NCBI RefSeq assembly: GCF_001429725.1 | Contig: NZ_LMHV01000005.1 | Span: 85,449-149,448, forward strand | Direction: 5' to 3' | DNA from: Rhizobium sp. Root708 | GTDB taxonomy: Bacteria > Pseudomonadota > Alphaproteobacteria > Rhizobiales > Rhizobiaceae | DNA length: 64,000 nucleotides | Shown: positions 27,866 to 37,194 of the stretch, one piece after another | Layout: every line of letters starts with the position of its first letter | How positions within the stretch are numbered: position 1 is the stretch's first letter | Translations under genes and position numbers: made by a program | Notes under the pieces: generated by a model | The model's database searches: none | What the model saw: only the letters and a program-made list of their open reading frames with translations | Told to the model about the DNA's origin: nothing

Positions 27866-29356
27866 ATGCCTGACTATCTCAGGGCGCTCATCTACACGCT
27901 GATCGTCACGCTGCCGGCTCTTTTTGTCGCAGGGCGTGTCGCCGTCCCGACGATCGACGCTCGCGAATTCCGCGTCTGGAGTGTATGTTGGGTCGCAACC
28001 ATGGTCGCGGCGTTTCTCGCGCCGAGCTTCATGGTGTTCTCACTGCTGCTCGTCCCGATCTGCATATATGGCAATATCAGCGCAAAACAGCCGCTCTATC
28101 TGTTTGTCGTACTGATGTTCGCCGCGCCGTGCTGCTCGGTTCTATTCGGTATCCCGGGCCTGATGCACAGCATCGTCTATCTGGACCCGCCGAGGCTTCT
28201 CGTCATTCTTGTGCTGCTGCCAGTTGCGCTTTCGCTACTGGGTGATAGGGACAATCGCCGCCTGAGCCTCATGGATCTCCTGCTCGTCGGCTATGTCGTG
28301 CTGACCGCCTTGCTTGCCACGCGTCTGGTCGGCATGAACGATCTTCTTCGTCAGTTGGCCTCCAACGTCTTGACGATGGTGATCCCGTATTTTGTGTTCA
28401 GTCGCGCAATACGTTCGAAGGAGGATGTCAATCGGCTGCTCCTTGCTTTCGTCGTTGCGTCCATGCCGCTTGCGACGCTCGGTGTTTTCGAGGTTCTGAA
28501 GGGTTGGCGCGTCTACGTGACTATTCTCGACCGCTGGGAAATTCCGATGCTGACGGCTTACCTGTTTCGCGACGGCATGCTGCGCGCATCCACCAGCGCG
28601 ATCGAGTCCATAGCCTTCGGCTTTCTCTGCATGACCGGCACGGCATGCCTGTTCCTCCTGAACACCGGTCGCTCCGATATCTGGCGCAAGGTCGCCATCG
28701 GTATAATGCTCTGCGGCTTGCTCTCAAGCCTGTCGCGCGGACCCTGGCTTGGCTTCGCGCTCTTCCTGGCTATCCTGTTCGGGGCGAATCTCAAGGCATC
28801 GTTCAAATATGTGGCTCTCGGAGCCGCCGCGATCATGGTTGTTCTGCTGTCGTCGCCTTCCCTCATGGGCCGCTTCGTGAACCTGCTGCCTTTCGTTGGT
28901 TCCGCAGACAGGGGCAGCGAATCCTACAGATCCGAACTGTTTGAGCGATCACTGATGGTCATCCAGCGCAATCCTCTGTTCGGATCCGTCAATTTCATGA
29001 AGGCCCACGAACTGCAGGCGATGATACAAGGGCAGGGCATCATCGATATCGTGAACACCTACCTGCAGATTTCCCTCGAGTTCGGGCTGATAGCGCTTGC
29101 GCTCTTCGTCGCGTTTTTCGGCCTAGTCACGGCCAAGCTGGCGATCATGTCGCTGAGGACATCAGCGCCGGAGGCCAATCATCTCGGCGTTGCAGCACTG
29201 CTCCTGGCGATACTGTTCACCATCGCGACGACGAGCAGCGTGACCGTGATCCCCTACATTTATTGGACAGTGGCCGGGCTTGCGGTCGCACTCATTCGTA
29301 AGGCACCGGTGGTCGTGCCACCGCCGCGCATGCGGGTGGTCGGAGCTCGATTCTAG
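27866..29356 (+). CDS. O-antigen polymerase/ligase family (Wzy/ExoQ-like) membrane protein
   Basis: A 496-aa protein with about 11-12 hydrophobic helices. The Wzy_C-type periplasmic loop carries SLSRGPWLGF (about residues 288-297) and the later RGSESYRSELFERS motif. It would polymerise lipid-linked repeat units in the periplasm. The ATG at 27866 has GAAGGGG upstream. It sits directly downstream of the GT2 gene. With the WecG-type transferase and the flippase at 11902-13386 it makes a near-complete Wzx/Wzy export set. The polymer itself cannot be identified from this window. Lipid A-core ligase function is the main alternative. Confidence 0.88.
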   Translation: MPDYLRALIYTLIVTLPALFVAGRVAVPTIDAREFRVWSVCWVATMVAAFLAPSFMVFSLLLVPICIYGNISAKQPLYLFVVLMFAAPCCSVLFGIPGLMHSIVYLDPPRLLVILVLLPVALSLLGDRDNRRLSLMDLLLVGYVVLTALLATRLVGMNDLLRQLASNVLTMVIPYFVFSRAIRSKEDVNRLLLAFVVASMPLATLGVFEVLKGWRVYVTILDRWEIPMLTAYLFRDGMLRASTSAIESIAFGFLCMTGTACLFLLNTGRSDIWRKVAIGIMLCGLLSSLSRGPWLGFALFLAILFGANLKASFKYVALGAAAIMVVLLSSPSLMGRFVNLLPFVGSADRGSESYRSELFERSLMVIQRNPLFGSVNFMKAHELQAMIQGQGIIDIVNTYLQISLEFGLIALALFVAFFGLVTAKLAIMSLRTSAPEANHLGVAALLLAILFTIATTSSVTVIPYIYWTVAGLAVALIRKAPVVVPPPRMRVVGARF

Positions 29357-29371
29357 CTCAGCGTTTCTTGT

Positions 29372-29881
29372 TCATTGCCGATCGAGGTCTATCTGGCTCG
29401 TGACGACCTGCTTTCCCGATTGGGGATCGCGGTCGACCGTCGTGATGCGGATCGAATTGTCGCTGACGCGCTGGATCGTCATGTTGGCGTTGCGATCACC
29501 GTTGATGATTTTGGACCAGCGAACATCGAGCTTGATCGCATTGCCGGCGCGGCTGCCGCTGAGCGCCGACACGCCACCTGACGGACCGATATAGCGCCCG
29601 GCATAGCGACTGCCTGTTGTCTTGATCTCGGCCGAGACGACCTTCGAGACAACGATCAGTCCCCTGCAGGTGCCGTTCATCGATAGTTCCTGGCCGGTTG
29701 CGCGGGACTTGAAACTACAGTCGAGATTGATGGGGGAGGACGAAGTGGTCCGTTTCATGCTGCCGTGACCAGTCCAGTCGCCAGCCAGGGTTTTCAGAAA
29801 CGGCTCTTCATTGGCGGTGCCGAGGCCGGCACTGCAGCAGAGCACCAGCCAGGCCATGGCAGTTGGCAAAACATGCTTCAT
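29372..29881 (-). CDS. Conserved secreted protein of unknown function
   Basis: A 169-aa protein with a Sec signal peptide (hydrophobic core about 8-20, cleavage near GTANEE). The mature part begins LAGDWTGHGSMKR, which recalls small beta-barrel lipocalin-like proteins that open with a GxW motif, and it has two cysteines that could form a disulfide. A good Shine-Dalgarno (GGGGAGG) precedes the ATG. It converges on the polymerase gene with 15 bp between stops. I do not recognise a specific function. Confidence 0.75.
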   Translation of the reverse strand: MKHVLPTAMAWLVLCCSAGLGTANEEPFLKTLAGDWTGHGSMKRTTSSSPINLDCSFKSRATGQELSMNGTCRGLIVVSKVVSAEIKTTGSRYAGRYIGPSGGVSALSGSRAGNAIKLDVRWSKIINGDRNANMTIQRVSDNSIRITTVDRDPQSGKQVVTSQIDLDRQ

Positions 29882-29974
29882 CTGATCCTCCCCTGATAAG
29901 GCCAGAAATGCAGCAGATCGTCCTTGGTTCCCTCCGCGGCGACGCGATCCGTCGCCGCTTGGTCTCGATGGTCG

Positions 29975-30742
29975 CTAAGCTATGGAAAGGCTTAGACGGG
30001 CTGTTTCGCCAAGCACAATATCGATTGTTCCCGGCGCTGTCAGTTCGATTGCACCGCAAAGCGTACCAGTCGTGATAAGATCGCCGCTTTTCAGCGAGGT
30101 GCCGGGGCGGAGCCGGTCGTTGGCATAGTCCAGCAGCCAGGTCAGTACGTCGCCCTTTGGATGTTTGGCAATGCCGTCGTAAATGGCGTGACCGTTATGA
30201 TTAACACGAAGCGGCGTCTCTCCGACGGTGTCGATGACGTCCTTCGGCAACGACGGACCCAAAACGTAGCCACGGTTGCCGATGCGGTCGGCGAGGTAGA
30301 GCAGGAAGGAGAGCTGTCCGTTTTCCTCGATGCTGCTCGCGAGCAGTTCGGCACCGAGGTAGGCGTCGCCGATCGCGGCAAGGACGTCGGAGCGCGAATA
30401 GCGGCCTTCCTTGCGTACCGGCAGGTCCTTGCTGAGGCGAACAGCGATCTCGGCTTCGAACTTGATGCCACCGACCCAGGCAATCGTGGCGCCGGAGTTG
30501 GCTTCGGAATAGGGATGCAGCGGCGCCGTTACCGGTTGGCCATCAGGCGACATCGCGACTTTCCACGCTCTCGACGAAATACGTTCTTGCGCGGCGAGGA
30601 AGTTCTGCGCGTCCATCGCATCTTGCAGGGTCGCCGGCAAAGCGAACTCTTCGGTGCGTGCCTTGCGGGCATTCTTCTGCAGATCGTACAGTCGCGATGC
30701 CAGGGCCCTCGGATCGAAACCCTCGGTCGATGAACTTGTCAT
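29975..30742 (-). CDS. 2-keto-4-pentenoate hydratase / fumarylacetoacetate hydrolase family protein
   Basis: A 255-aa enzyme of the MhpD-like FAH superfamily, which hydrates 2-hydroxypentadienoate-type acids in aromatic meta-cleavage routes or decarboxylates related acids. The fold is recognisable from WKVAMSPDGQPV, the metal-ligand region in GIKFEAEIAVRLSKDLP (about 91-108), LGAELLASSIEE and the C-terminal SGDLITTGTLCG. No other meta-cleavage genes are near, so the physiological substrate is unknown. It is separate from the downstream rhamnose operon, whose last gene ends 82 bp upstream on the same strand. Confidence 0.85.
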   Translation of the reverse strand: MTSSSTEGFDPRALASRLYDLQKNARKARTEEFALPATLQDAMDAQNFLAAQERISSRAWKVAMSPDGQPVTAPLHPYSEANSGATIAWVGGIKFEAEIAVRLSKDLPVRKEGRYSRSDVLAAIGDAYLGAELLASSIEENGQLSFLLYLADRIGNRGYVLGPSLPKDVIDTVGETPLRVNHNGHAIYDGIAKHPKGDVLTWLLDYANDRLRPGTSLKSGDLITTGTLCGAIELTAPGTIDIVLGETARLSLSIA

Positions 30743-30823
30743 TTTGTTTGCTTCCTCACCTAGAATGGAAGCATGACCTTATCGGCATTCGGTTTTCCCG
30801 CAAAGTGCTTCTGCAGGCAGAGC

Positions 30824-32203
30824 CTACGCGACAGCGGAATACCAGTCCTGCCGATAAGCTCGCAGCCCCGGAATTTCGCGTGGCGGAACGACCTTCTTGG
30901 CGCCAGGCACGGGTTTCACACCCGCAAGAAGCGCAGCACCGGCGCTTGTGCCTGTTGATCCGGGAATGGCGATTACTTCGCGACCTGTCAGGCTGGCGAG
31001 CAGCTCCAGATAGGTCGTGTTCAGCGAGAACGGGCCTTCGACGATAATTGGACCATCGGCACCGATCAGACCGAGGCAGGCCTCGGTCATCAACGCCAGA
31101 TACAGGGACACACTTGCATGGCGCTGTGCAGCCGACGCGCCTTCGGCAGCGATCCAGCGGCTTTGCTGTCCGGGAAAGGGACCCGATCCGGACGCGACGT
31201 TCGGAAGCAGCATGATACCTTTAGCGATTGCTGCGGCAACGGCGGAATCGACATCATCGGAGACAACAGGCCCGATCTCGGCAGACAGCGACTCAAACTC
31301 GCGTCCACCCATGAAGCGGGAGGAGGGCACGGCTCTGCCGTAGGCATCGACGTTGGCGAGCGTATCCCTGCTCGGATCGAGATGGTCGAGATCGCCTCCG
31401 ACGCCGAAGTTGATCACCCACGTACCTGTCGAGACGACAGCGAACGGCGCTGCTCGGTCGACAAGATGCGGCAAAAGCGATGCGTTTGAATCGTGAATGC
31501 CGCAATAGACGGGGACTTCACGGGCAACGCCAATTGCCTCGGCGATTTCGGGCAGAAGTGGCCCCAGAGCGTCGAAAGCCGAGTGGATCGGTGCCATGAG
31601 ATCGCGAATATCAAGCGTGTCGACGAGCGAGGAATAGTGGCCTTCACGCGGGTTCCACAGGTCGGTGTGGCAGCCGAGCGAAGTAACCTCGTTCGACAGG
31701 ACGCCGGTCAGCCGAGCGGTCCAGTATTGCGGGTAGGTTACGATGGTGGCTACCTTCGCGAAAAGGTCGGGAAACGCCTTTTTCTGGTAGTGCAACTGTG
31801 CGCCGATGTTGAGACCCATCGCCTGGTGTGGCGAGAACGTCTCTTCGAATGCCGGGCGAAGCTTTCCGTAGGTGTTTCGGATTCCCTCGGGATACTCGTG
31901 CTCATAGTCGAGAACGGGCATTGCCAGATTTCCGGACGCATCGAGCAGGGCTGCCGATGCACCATGCGTCGTTACCGAAATCGCGTCGAATCCGGGCTCT
32001 GTGGCAAAGGAGCGGAGCGCGTCGATCGCAAAGGCCCAGAGACGATCGGTATCGTAGTGCGGATAGATTCCGTCCTTCAGGACCGTATTCGGCGTCTTCG
32101 CCTGGGCAATTTCGGTTCCCGTGGCGCTGTCGAGAACGACGACCTTGGCGTTTGTCTTGCCGATATCGAGAACGGCGATGCGCGGATTGGTCTGCGTTGT
32201 CAT
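30824..32203 (-). CDS. rhaK: Rhamnose-pathway FGGY kinase RhaK
   Basis: A 459-aa FGGY-family sugar kinase. In the rhizobial rhamnose pathway it phosphorylates rhamnulose and is also known to be needed for RhaSTPQ-dependent uptake. It has the N-terminal ATPase-fold phosphate-1 motif [12 protein letters not shown] (about residues 10-21), a central GIHDSNAS and the adenosine segment [11 protein letters not shown] near the C-terminus. The start is ATG 32203, which overlaps the rhaU stop (ATGA). A much longer frame upstream runs through rhaU and is not real. It is the last gene of rhaR-S-T-P-Q-U-K. Confidence 0.93.
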   Translation of the reverse strand: MTTQTNPRIAVLDIGKTNAKVVVLDSATGTEIAQAKTPNTVLKDGIYPHYDTDRLWAFAIDALRSFATEPGFDAISVTTHGASAALLDASGNLAMPVLDYEHEYPEGIRNTYGKLRPAFEETFSPHQAMGLNIGAQLHYQKKAFPDLFAKVATIVTYPQYWTARLTGVLSNEVTSLGCHTDLWNPREGHYSSLVDTLDIRDLMAPIHSAFDALGPLLPEIAEAIGVAREVPVYCGIHDSNASLLPHLVDRAAPFAVVSTGTWVINFGVGGDLDHLDPSRDTLANVDAYGRAVPSSRFMGGREFESLSAEIGPVVSDDVDSAVAAAIAKGIMLLPNVASGSGPFPGQQSRWIAAEGASAAQRHASVSLYLALMTEACLGLIGADGPIIVEGPFSLNTTYLELLASLTGREVIAIPGSTGTSAGAALLAGVKPVPGAKKVVPPREIPGLRAYRQDWYSAVA

Positions 32204-32520
32204 GGCATGTGGAAGACGGTGACGAGATCGCTCTGGACGGGGGAATTGTCCGGGTTGGTCGCCATGATGTCCCCCATATGCGCCCACCACTTCTTCATGA
32301 CGGGGTGCTCCGGCAGGCTTGCCATAGTGTTGTCGCTCGTGCGCGTCAGAACGCCGAAGAGCGTATTGGTCTCGCGGTCGAGGTGGATTGAATAGTCTCT
32401 GGCGCCCGACTGGTGCAGCAAATCGACCAGCTCAGGCCAGATTTCGTCGTGACGCTTCTTGTACTCGGCTTCCATGCCCGGATTGAGTGTCATCTTGAAA
32501 GCGTGCTTTTCGAGCGTCAT
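32200..32520 (-). CDS. rhaU: L-rhamnose mutarotase RhaU
   Basis: A 106-aa member of the RhaM/YiiL mutarotase family, interconverting alpha and beta anomers of L-rhamnose so that the isomerase and transporter see the right form. Recognised by the [13 protein letters not shown] helix (about 19-31), [10 protein letters not shown] and the W-W pair in [12 protein letters not shown]. It overlaps both neighbours by 4 bp (rhaQ stop and rhaK start), consistent with tightly coupled translation in the rha operon. Confidence 0.95.
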   Translation of the reverse strand: MTLEKHAFKMTLNPGMEAEYKKRHDEIWPELVDLLHQSGARDYSIHLDRETNTLFGVLTRTSDNTMASLPEHPVMKKWWAHMGDIMATNPDNSPVQSDLVTVFHMP

Positions 32521-33530
32521 TTGGAACTCATGGCTTTGATGCGGCGGGCAACGATCGGGATCGCGATGGTAATGATCAGCAGCAGGCCGATGAAGATCGA
32601 CATGACGATGCCGGGAACGTTGAGGAGGCCGAGGCCGAAGGTGACGAGACCCATCACGAAGGCCGCGATGACGACGCCGCCGATCTTGCCGGAGCCGCCA
32701 AGGATCGAAACGCCGCCGAGAACAACCATGGTCACGACTTCAAGCTCCCAGCCCTGCGCGATTGACGGACGGGTCGAGCCGAGACGCGAGGTCAGGCAGA
32801 CCGAAGCTATGCCGCTCATCACGCCTGTCAACACGAAGAGAATGAACTTCACGCGCTCGACCGGGATGCCGGAGAAGCGAGCGGCAAAATCATTGTTGCC
32901 GATCGTGTAGACCTGACGGCCGAAATTCGTGGCGTGCAGGAGGATGGCGAAGAGGATCGCCAGCACGATGAACAGCACGAACTCGAAGGAAAAGACCCAG
33001 ACGACGTAACCCTGGCCGAAAAAGGCGAAGTCCTCAGGGTAACCACCATAAGCCTGGTCGCCGAGGACGATGTAGGAAATGCCGCGAAACAGGCTCATCG
33101 TACCGATGGTCACGACGATCGACGGCAGTTTCAGCACCGAGACCAGGAATCCATTGAACATGCCGCAGAGCAAACCGACGCCGACGCCGATGGCGACAAG
33201 ACCCGGCGCGCCGACACCCAGCTGAGCGGCAGCACCCATGGCTGTCGACGCCAGCGCGATGATAGCCGCGACCGAAAGATCGATCTCGCCCGAGATGACG
33301 AGCAGCGCCATGGCGAAGGCGATCATCGCCTTTTCGGTGAAGTTGAAGGTCGCGTCGGACAGGTTCCAGGCATCCAGGAAGTAGGGCGATGCCAGCGAAT
33401 TGAAGATGAAGATCAGGACGGCAACACCGAAGAGCAGGACTTCCCAGCTCGACATGATGCGCTTGAACGGCGTTCCGAGACGGTCCGGGATGACGCGCTT
33501 TTCAGCGGGCGTGGAAACGACGGTGCTCAT
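32517..33530 (-). CDS. rhaQ: Rhamnose ABC transporter permease RhaQ
   Basis: A 337-aa BPD_transp_2-type sugar permease with about nine helices. The cytoplasmic coupling/signature region has [17 protein letters not shown] and the family motif [14 protein letters not shown]. It forms the RhaPQ heterodimer of the inner-membrane rhamnose importer. The start overlaps rhaP's stop by 4 bp, and its stop overlaps rhaU's start by 4 bp. Confidence 0.94.
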   Translation of the reverse strand: MSTVVSTPAEKRVIPDRLGTPFKRIMSSWEVLLFGVAVLIFIFNSLASPYFLDAWNLSDATFNFTEKAMIAFAMALLVISGEIDLSVAAIIALASTAMGAAAQLGVGAPGLVAIGVGVGLLCGMFNGFLVSVLKLPSIVVTIGTMSLFRGISYIVLGDQAYGGYPEDFAFFGQGYVVWVFSFEFVLFIVLAILFAILLHATNFGRQVYTIGNNDFAARFSGIPVERVKFILFVLTGVMSGIASVCLTSRLGSTRPSIAQGWELEVVTMVVLGGVSILGGSGKIGGVVIAAFVMGLVTFGLGLLNVPGIVMSIFIGLLLIITIAIPIVARRIKAMSSK

Positions 33531-34528
33531 GCTGCCACCTCTGCTGGAGTCTCTGCAGCGGCCTTGTCACGCAGGATGATGCGGCCACGATTGCGCTCGC
33601 GCCTTGCGTTGAAGACGACGGCGAGGATGATGACGGTGCCGGAGATTGCCATCTGCGTGAACGGCGAGATGCCGATGACAGGCAGTGCGTTCTTGATGAC
33701 ACCGAGGAAGAGGGCGCCGAGTACGGTGCCGATGACGGAACCCACGCCACCGGCGATGGAAATGCCGCCGATGACACAGGCCGCAACGCTGTCGAGCTCG
33801 AAGCCGTTGGCGATATCGACATAGGCGACCGCGTAGCGCGAGACCCAGAGATAGCTGGCAAGACCAGCGAGCGCGCCGGACAGAACGAAGGCGAGGAATT
33901 TCGTCCAGCCGACATCGATACCGGCATAAACAGCAGCGGTCGGGTTGCCGCCGGCCGCATAGGTCGAGCGGCCGAACTGGGTGTATTTCAGCACCACGTA
34001 GATCAGCGCAACAATAATGATCGCCGCCCAGCTCAGGATCGGCATGCCGAGGACGACCGTGCGCGGCACATTGAGGAACGTCGGCGTCATCTGGTGCGCA
34101 TTCACCCATTCACCGCCGGACAGCACGAACGCCATTCCGCGATAGATGGTCAGCGTGCCAAGCGTGACGACGATCGGCGGGATTTCCAGCGCCCAGACCA
34201 GGAAGCCGTTGATCGCGCCAAGAAAGGCGCCGATCAGGATGGCTGCGAGGATCAGGACGATCAGCGGCAGATCGGGATAGGCCGCGTTCATCATCGCGAT
34301 CGCCATGCCGGTGAAGGCAAGGTTCGCGGCAACCGAGAGATCGATCGACTTGGTCAGGATGACCGTCATCTGGGCAAGCGCCAGGATGATCAGGATCGAC
34401 GTATCGTTGAAGATACCGGCGAGGTTAGCAGGCGTCGCGAAGCCCTGGGCTCGCGTCGAGAAGACGGCGATCATCACCGCAATGATGATGAAGAGCAGCG
34501 TTTCGCGTTTTTTCAGGAGTCTGGACAT
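33527..34528 (-). CDS. rhaP: Rhamnose ABC transporter permease RhaP
   Basis: A 333-aa sugar permease paralogous to RhaQ. It has about nine helices, with TKSIDLSVAANLAFTG near residue 65 and the motif GGISIAGGVGSVIG near 250, both placed as in RbsC-like permeases. It pairs with RhaQ and is energised by RhaT. It begins 10 bp downstream of the rhaT stop and overlaps rhaQ by 4 bp. Confidence 0.94.
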   Translation of the reverse strand: MSRLLKKRETLLFIIIAVMIAVFSTRAQGFATPANLAGIFNDTSILIILALAQMTVILTKSIDLSVAANLAFTGMAIAMMNAAYPDLPLIVLILAAILIGAFLGAINGFLVWALEIPPIVVTLGTLTIYRGMAFVLSGGEWVNAHQMTPTFLNVPRTVVLGMPILSWAAIIIVALIYVVLKYTQFGRSTYAAGGNPTAAVYAGIDVGWTKFLAFVLSGALAGLASYLWVSRYAVAYVDIANGFELDSVAACVIGGISIAGGVGSVIGTVLGALFLGVIKNALPVIGISPFTQMAISGTVIILAVVFNARRERNRGRIILRDKAAAETPAEVAA

Positions 34529-34538
34529 ACTGGTACCC

Positions 34539-36074
34539 TCAAGCGTTACCGGTGGCAGCGCGCACCAGCGTTTCCGGCGTCAGGTCCTTACGGTCGAAGA
34601 GGCCGGCAGACAGGCCCTCCTTCATGACAAGAACCCGGTCGGACATTCCGATGATCTCCGGCAGTTCGGACGAGATCATGATGATGGACAGGCCTTCGGC
34701 GGCGAGCTCGCTGATGAAGCCGTGCACGGCAGCCTTCGAGCCGATATCGATGCCCTTGGTCGGCTCGTCGAGAATGATGACCTTCGGCAGCGTCGCCAGC
34801 CACTTCCCGATGACGACCTTCTGCTGGTTGCCACCCGACAGCGTGCCGACAGGAACCGACAGGGCCGCGGCACGCAGATCGAGACGTTCAGCGTATTTGC
34901 GGGCAAGCGCGAACTCGTTGGCGGCTTTCAAGAAGCCCTTGCGCGAGGTGCGCCCGAGCGAAGGCAGGGTCATGTTCTGGTAGATCGGCATCGGCAGCGC
35001 CAGACCATGGCGGCCGCGCTCTTCCGGCACGTAGACAATGCCGGCCTTGATCGCGTCGAGCGGCGAGTTGATGCTGATCTGCTTGCCGTCGAGCGTGAGC
35101 TTGCCGGATAGAGGCTTGGTGATGCCGAACAGGGACTGGCAAAGCTCGGAGCGACCGGCGCCGATCAGGCCATAGATGCCCAGAATCTCGCCCTTGCGCA
35201 GCGTCAGTGAGATGTCGCGGAATTCCGTCTGGTGACAGTATTTCTCGACCTGTAGGACCGGCGCGCCGATGGCGACATCGATCTTCGGGAAGGCATTCTC
35301 GACGTCGCGGCCGACCATGAGGCGGACAATGTCGTCCTGCGGCGTGGTCTTCAGCTTGCCGTGGCCGACGGCCTTGCCATCGCGGAACACGACGAAGTTG
35401 TCGGCGATCTCGTAGAGTTCGTCGAACTTGTGGCTGATGAAGAGGATCGCCTTGCCCTGCGCCTTCAGGCCTTCGACGATGCGGAAAAGATCGTCGATTT
35501 CCTTGCGTGACAGGGCTGCGGTCGGCTCGTCCATGATGACGATGCGGGCCTCGATCGAGAGCGCGCGAGAGATCGCCACGAGATGGCGCTGCGCAATCGA
35601 GAGGTCTTTCAGGCGGATCGTCGGATCGATGTTGCTTTCAAGCGAGGTGAGCAGCGCCTTGGCGCGGCTGTTCATCAGCTTCCAGTCGATCGTGCGGAAT
35701 TTCGTTCGTGGCGCGTGGCCGAGGAAAATGTTTTCGGCAACCGTCAGCTCGTCGAAGAGTACCGTTTCCTGGTGGATGGCGGTCACGCCCGCGTCGATCG
35801 CCGCCTGTGCGTTGGCAAAGCTGGTCGGCTTGCCGTCGACGATGATCTCGCCTTCGTTCGGCCGGTAGATGCCCGTCAGGATCTTGACGAGGGTCGATTT
35901 GCCGGCGCCGTTTTCGCCGATCAGGGCGGTGACCTTGCCGGGGTAGAGCGCGATGCTGACGTTGTCGAGCGCCTTCACGCCGGGGAAGATCTGCGAGATG
36001 CCGCGCATCTCCAGGATGGCGGGCGCATCAGCGGCCGTGATATCCGCGACAGGTTGTTGAAGGGCAGTGTTCAT
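34539..36074 (-). CDS. rhaT: Rhamnose ABC transporter ATPase RhaT (tandem nucleotide-binding domains)
   Basis: A 511-aa sugar-type ABC ATPase with two fused NBDs. NBD1 has Walker A GENGAGKST and Walker B IVIMDEPTAAL. NBD2 has a degenerate Walker A-like GLIGAGRSE, the signature LSGGNQQK and Walker B VIILDEPTKG. The degenerate second P-loop is normal for this family (RbsA, XylG). I choose ATG 36074; an in-frame TTG seven codons upstream is an alternative. It is separated from rhaS by 74 bp holding an intercistronic stem-loop. Confidence 0.94.
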   Translation of the reverse strand: MNTALQQPVADITAADAPAILEMRGISQIFPGVKALDNVSIALYPGKVTALIGENGAGKSTLVKILTGIYRPNEGEIIVDGKPTSFANAQAAIDAGVTAIHQETVLFDELTVAENIFLGHAPRTKFRTIDWKLMNSRAKALLTSLESNIDPTIRLKDLSIAQRHLVAISRALSIEARIVIMDEPTAALSRKEIDDLFRIVEGLKAQGKAILFISHKFDELYEIADNFVVFRDGKAVGHGKLKTTPQDDIVRLMVGRDVENAFPKIDVAIGAPVLQVEKYCHQTEFRDISLTLRKGEILGIYGLIGAGRSELCQSLFGITKPLSGKLTLDGKQISINSPLDAIKAGIVYVPEERGRHGLALPMPIYQNMTLPSLGRTSRKGFLKAANEFALARKYAERLDLRAAALSVPVGTLSGGNQQKVVIGKWLATLPKVIILDEPTKGIDIGSKAAVHGFISELAAEGLSIIMISSELPEIIGMSDRVLVMKEGLSAGLFDRKDLTPETLVRAATGNA

Positions 36075-36104
36075 CAGCGTTTTACCAGTGTTCAATGGGA
36101 ACGT

Positions 36105-36126
36105 CCCGGCGGCGTGAACCGCCGGG
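36105..36126 (-). other. Intercistronic stem-loop between rhaS and rhaT
   Basis: An 8-bp GC stem (CCCGGCGG/CCGCCGGG) with a 6-nt loop lies in the 74-bp gap between rhaS and rhaT. Hairpins after solute-binding-protein genes often stabilise the upstream mRNA or partly terminate, giving more binding protein than ATPase. In the rha transcription direction no T-tract follows, so stabilisation is more likely than termination. Confidence 0.5.
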
Positions 36127-36148
36127 TTTTTGCTTGTATCGCGGGGTC

Positions 36149-37144
36149 TTAGAAAACCTTCGAGAACTGGTCGATGTTCGAAGCGTTGTAGATGAACGGA
36201 TCGGCCATTGCGGCTTCGCCCTTTTCATCAACCTTGATCTTGCCCATGCGGCCGGCTTCGATTTCGGTGCCCGGCTTGCCGGTCGCGTCACCCTTTACGA
36301 GGTGGTAAGCGATCTGCGTCGCGGAGTAACCGAGGTCGATCGGGTTCCAGATCGCGAATTCCTTCGTCGCACCTGACTTGATCGCGCCGGCCATTTCGGA
36401 CGGCAGGCCAAGACCCGTTACGTAGACCTTGCCGACGAGGCCCTTGTCTTCGACAACCTTGGAAGCAGCCAGAACGCCGACCGTCGTCGGAGCGACGATG
36501 ACCTTGACGTTCGGGTTGGACTTCAGCAGGCCTTCGGCTTCGCGGTAGGACTTGTCGGAGAGGTCATCACCGTAAACGGTGGTGACGAGGTTCATGCCGG
36601 CGAAGTCCTTGAGCTGCTTCTTCATCTCGCCGATCCAGATGTTCTGGTTCGTCGAGGTGGTGGTTGCAGACAGGATCGCGAAATCGCCCTTGCCGCCTTC
36701 AAGGTGGTCCTTGACGAGCGTCAGGCACATCTTGCCGATCAGTTCGTTCGACGACGGGTTCAGCTGCAGGATACGGCCGTCCTTGTTGACGCCGGAATCC
36801 CACGAGATGACCTTGATGCCACGCTGCTTGGCCTTCTTGAGGGCCGGAATGACAGCGTCCGGGTCGTTGGCGGAGATCGCGATGGCGTCAACGCCCTGCG
36901 CGATCAGCGAGTTGATGACTTCGATCTGGCCTTCGGCCGTCGTCGAGGTCGGGCCGGTGTAGATTACCTCTACGCCGCCGAGTTCCTTGGCTGCTTCCTG
37001 TGCGCCCTTGTTGGCGGCTTCAAAGAAGCCGTTACCGAGAGACTTCACGACCAGGCCGATCTTGATGTCCTTGGCGCTTGCAGCACCTGCCATCAGCGCG
37101 ACTGCAAAGGCGACGCCTACTGCCAGTGTTTTTGCGAGTTTCAT
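36149..37144 (-). CDS. rhaS: Rhamnose ABC transporter periplasmic binding protein RhaS
   Basis: A 331-aa Peripla_BP_4 type sugar-binding protein. A clear Sec signal peptide (about 24 residues, ending AASA/KD) is followed by the ribose-binding-like fold, with IGLVVKSLGNGFFEAANKGA at the mature N-terminus, AISANDPDAVIP and WDSGVNKDGR. It captures L-rhamnose in the periplasm for RhaPQT. A strong Shine-Dalgarno GGGAGG lies upstream. It is the first gene after the regulator rhaR, 50 bp downstream. Confidence 0.95.
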   Translation of the reverse strand: MKLAKTLAVGVAFAVALMAGAASAKDIKIGLVVKSLGNGFFEAANKGAQEAAKELGGVEVIYTGPTSTTAEGQIEVINSLIAQGVDAIAISANDPDAVIPALKKAKQRGIKVISWDSGVNKDGRILQLNPSSNELIGKMCLTLVKDHLEGGKGDFAILSATTTSTNQNIWIGEMKKQLKDFAGMNLVTTVYGDDLSDKSYREAEGLLKSNPNVKVIVAPTTVGVLAASKVVEDKGLVGKVYVTGLGLPSEMAGAIKSGATKEFAIWNPIDLGYSATQIAYHLVKGDATGKPGTEIEAGRMGKIKVDEKGEAAMADPFIYNASNIDQFSKVF

Positions 37145-37194
37145 GCTTCATCCTCCCACGTTGTTAAGACTTAAATACATCCTGCCGGCGCCAT

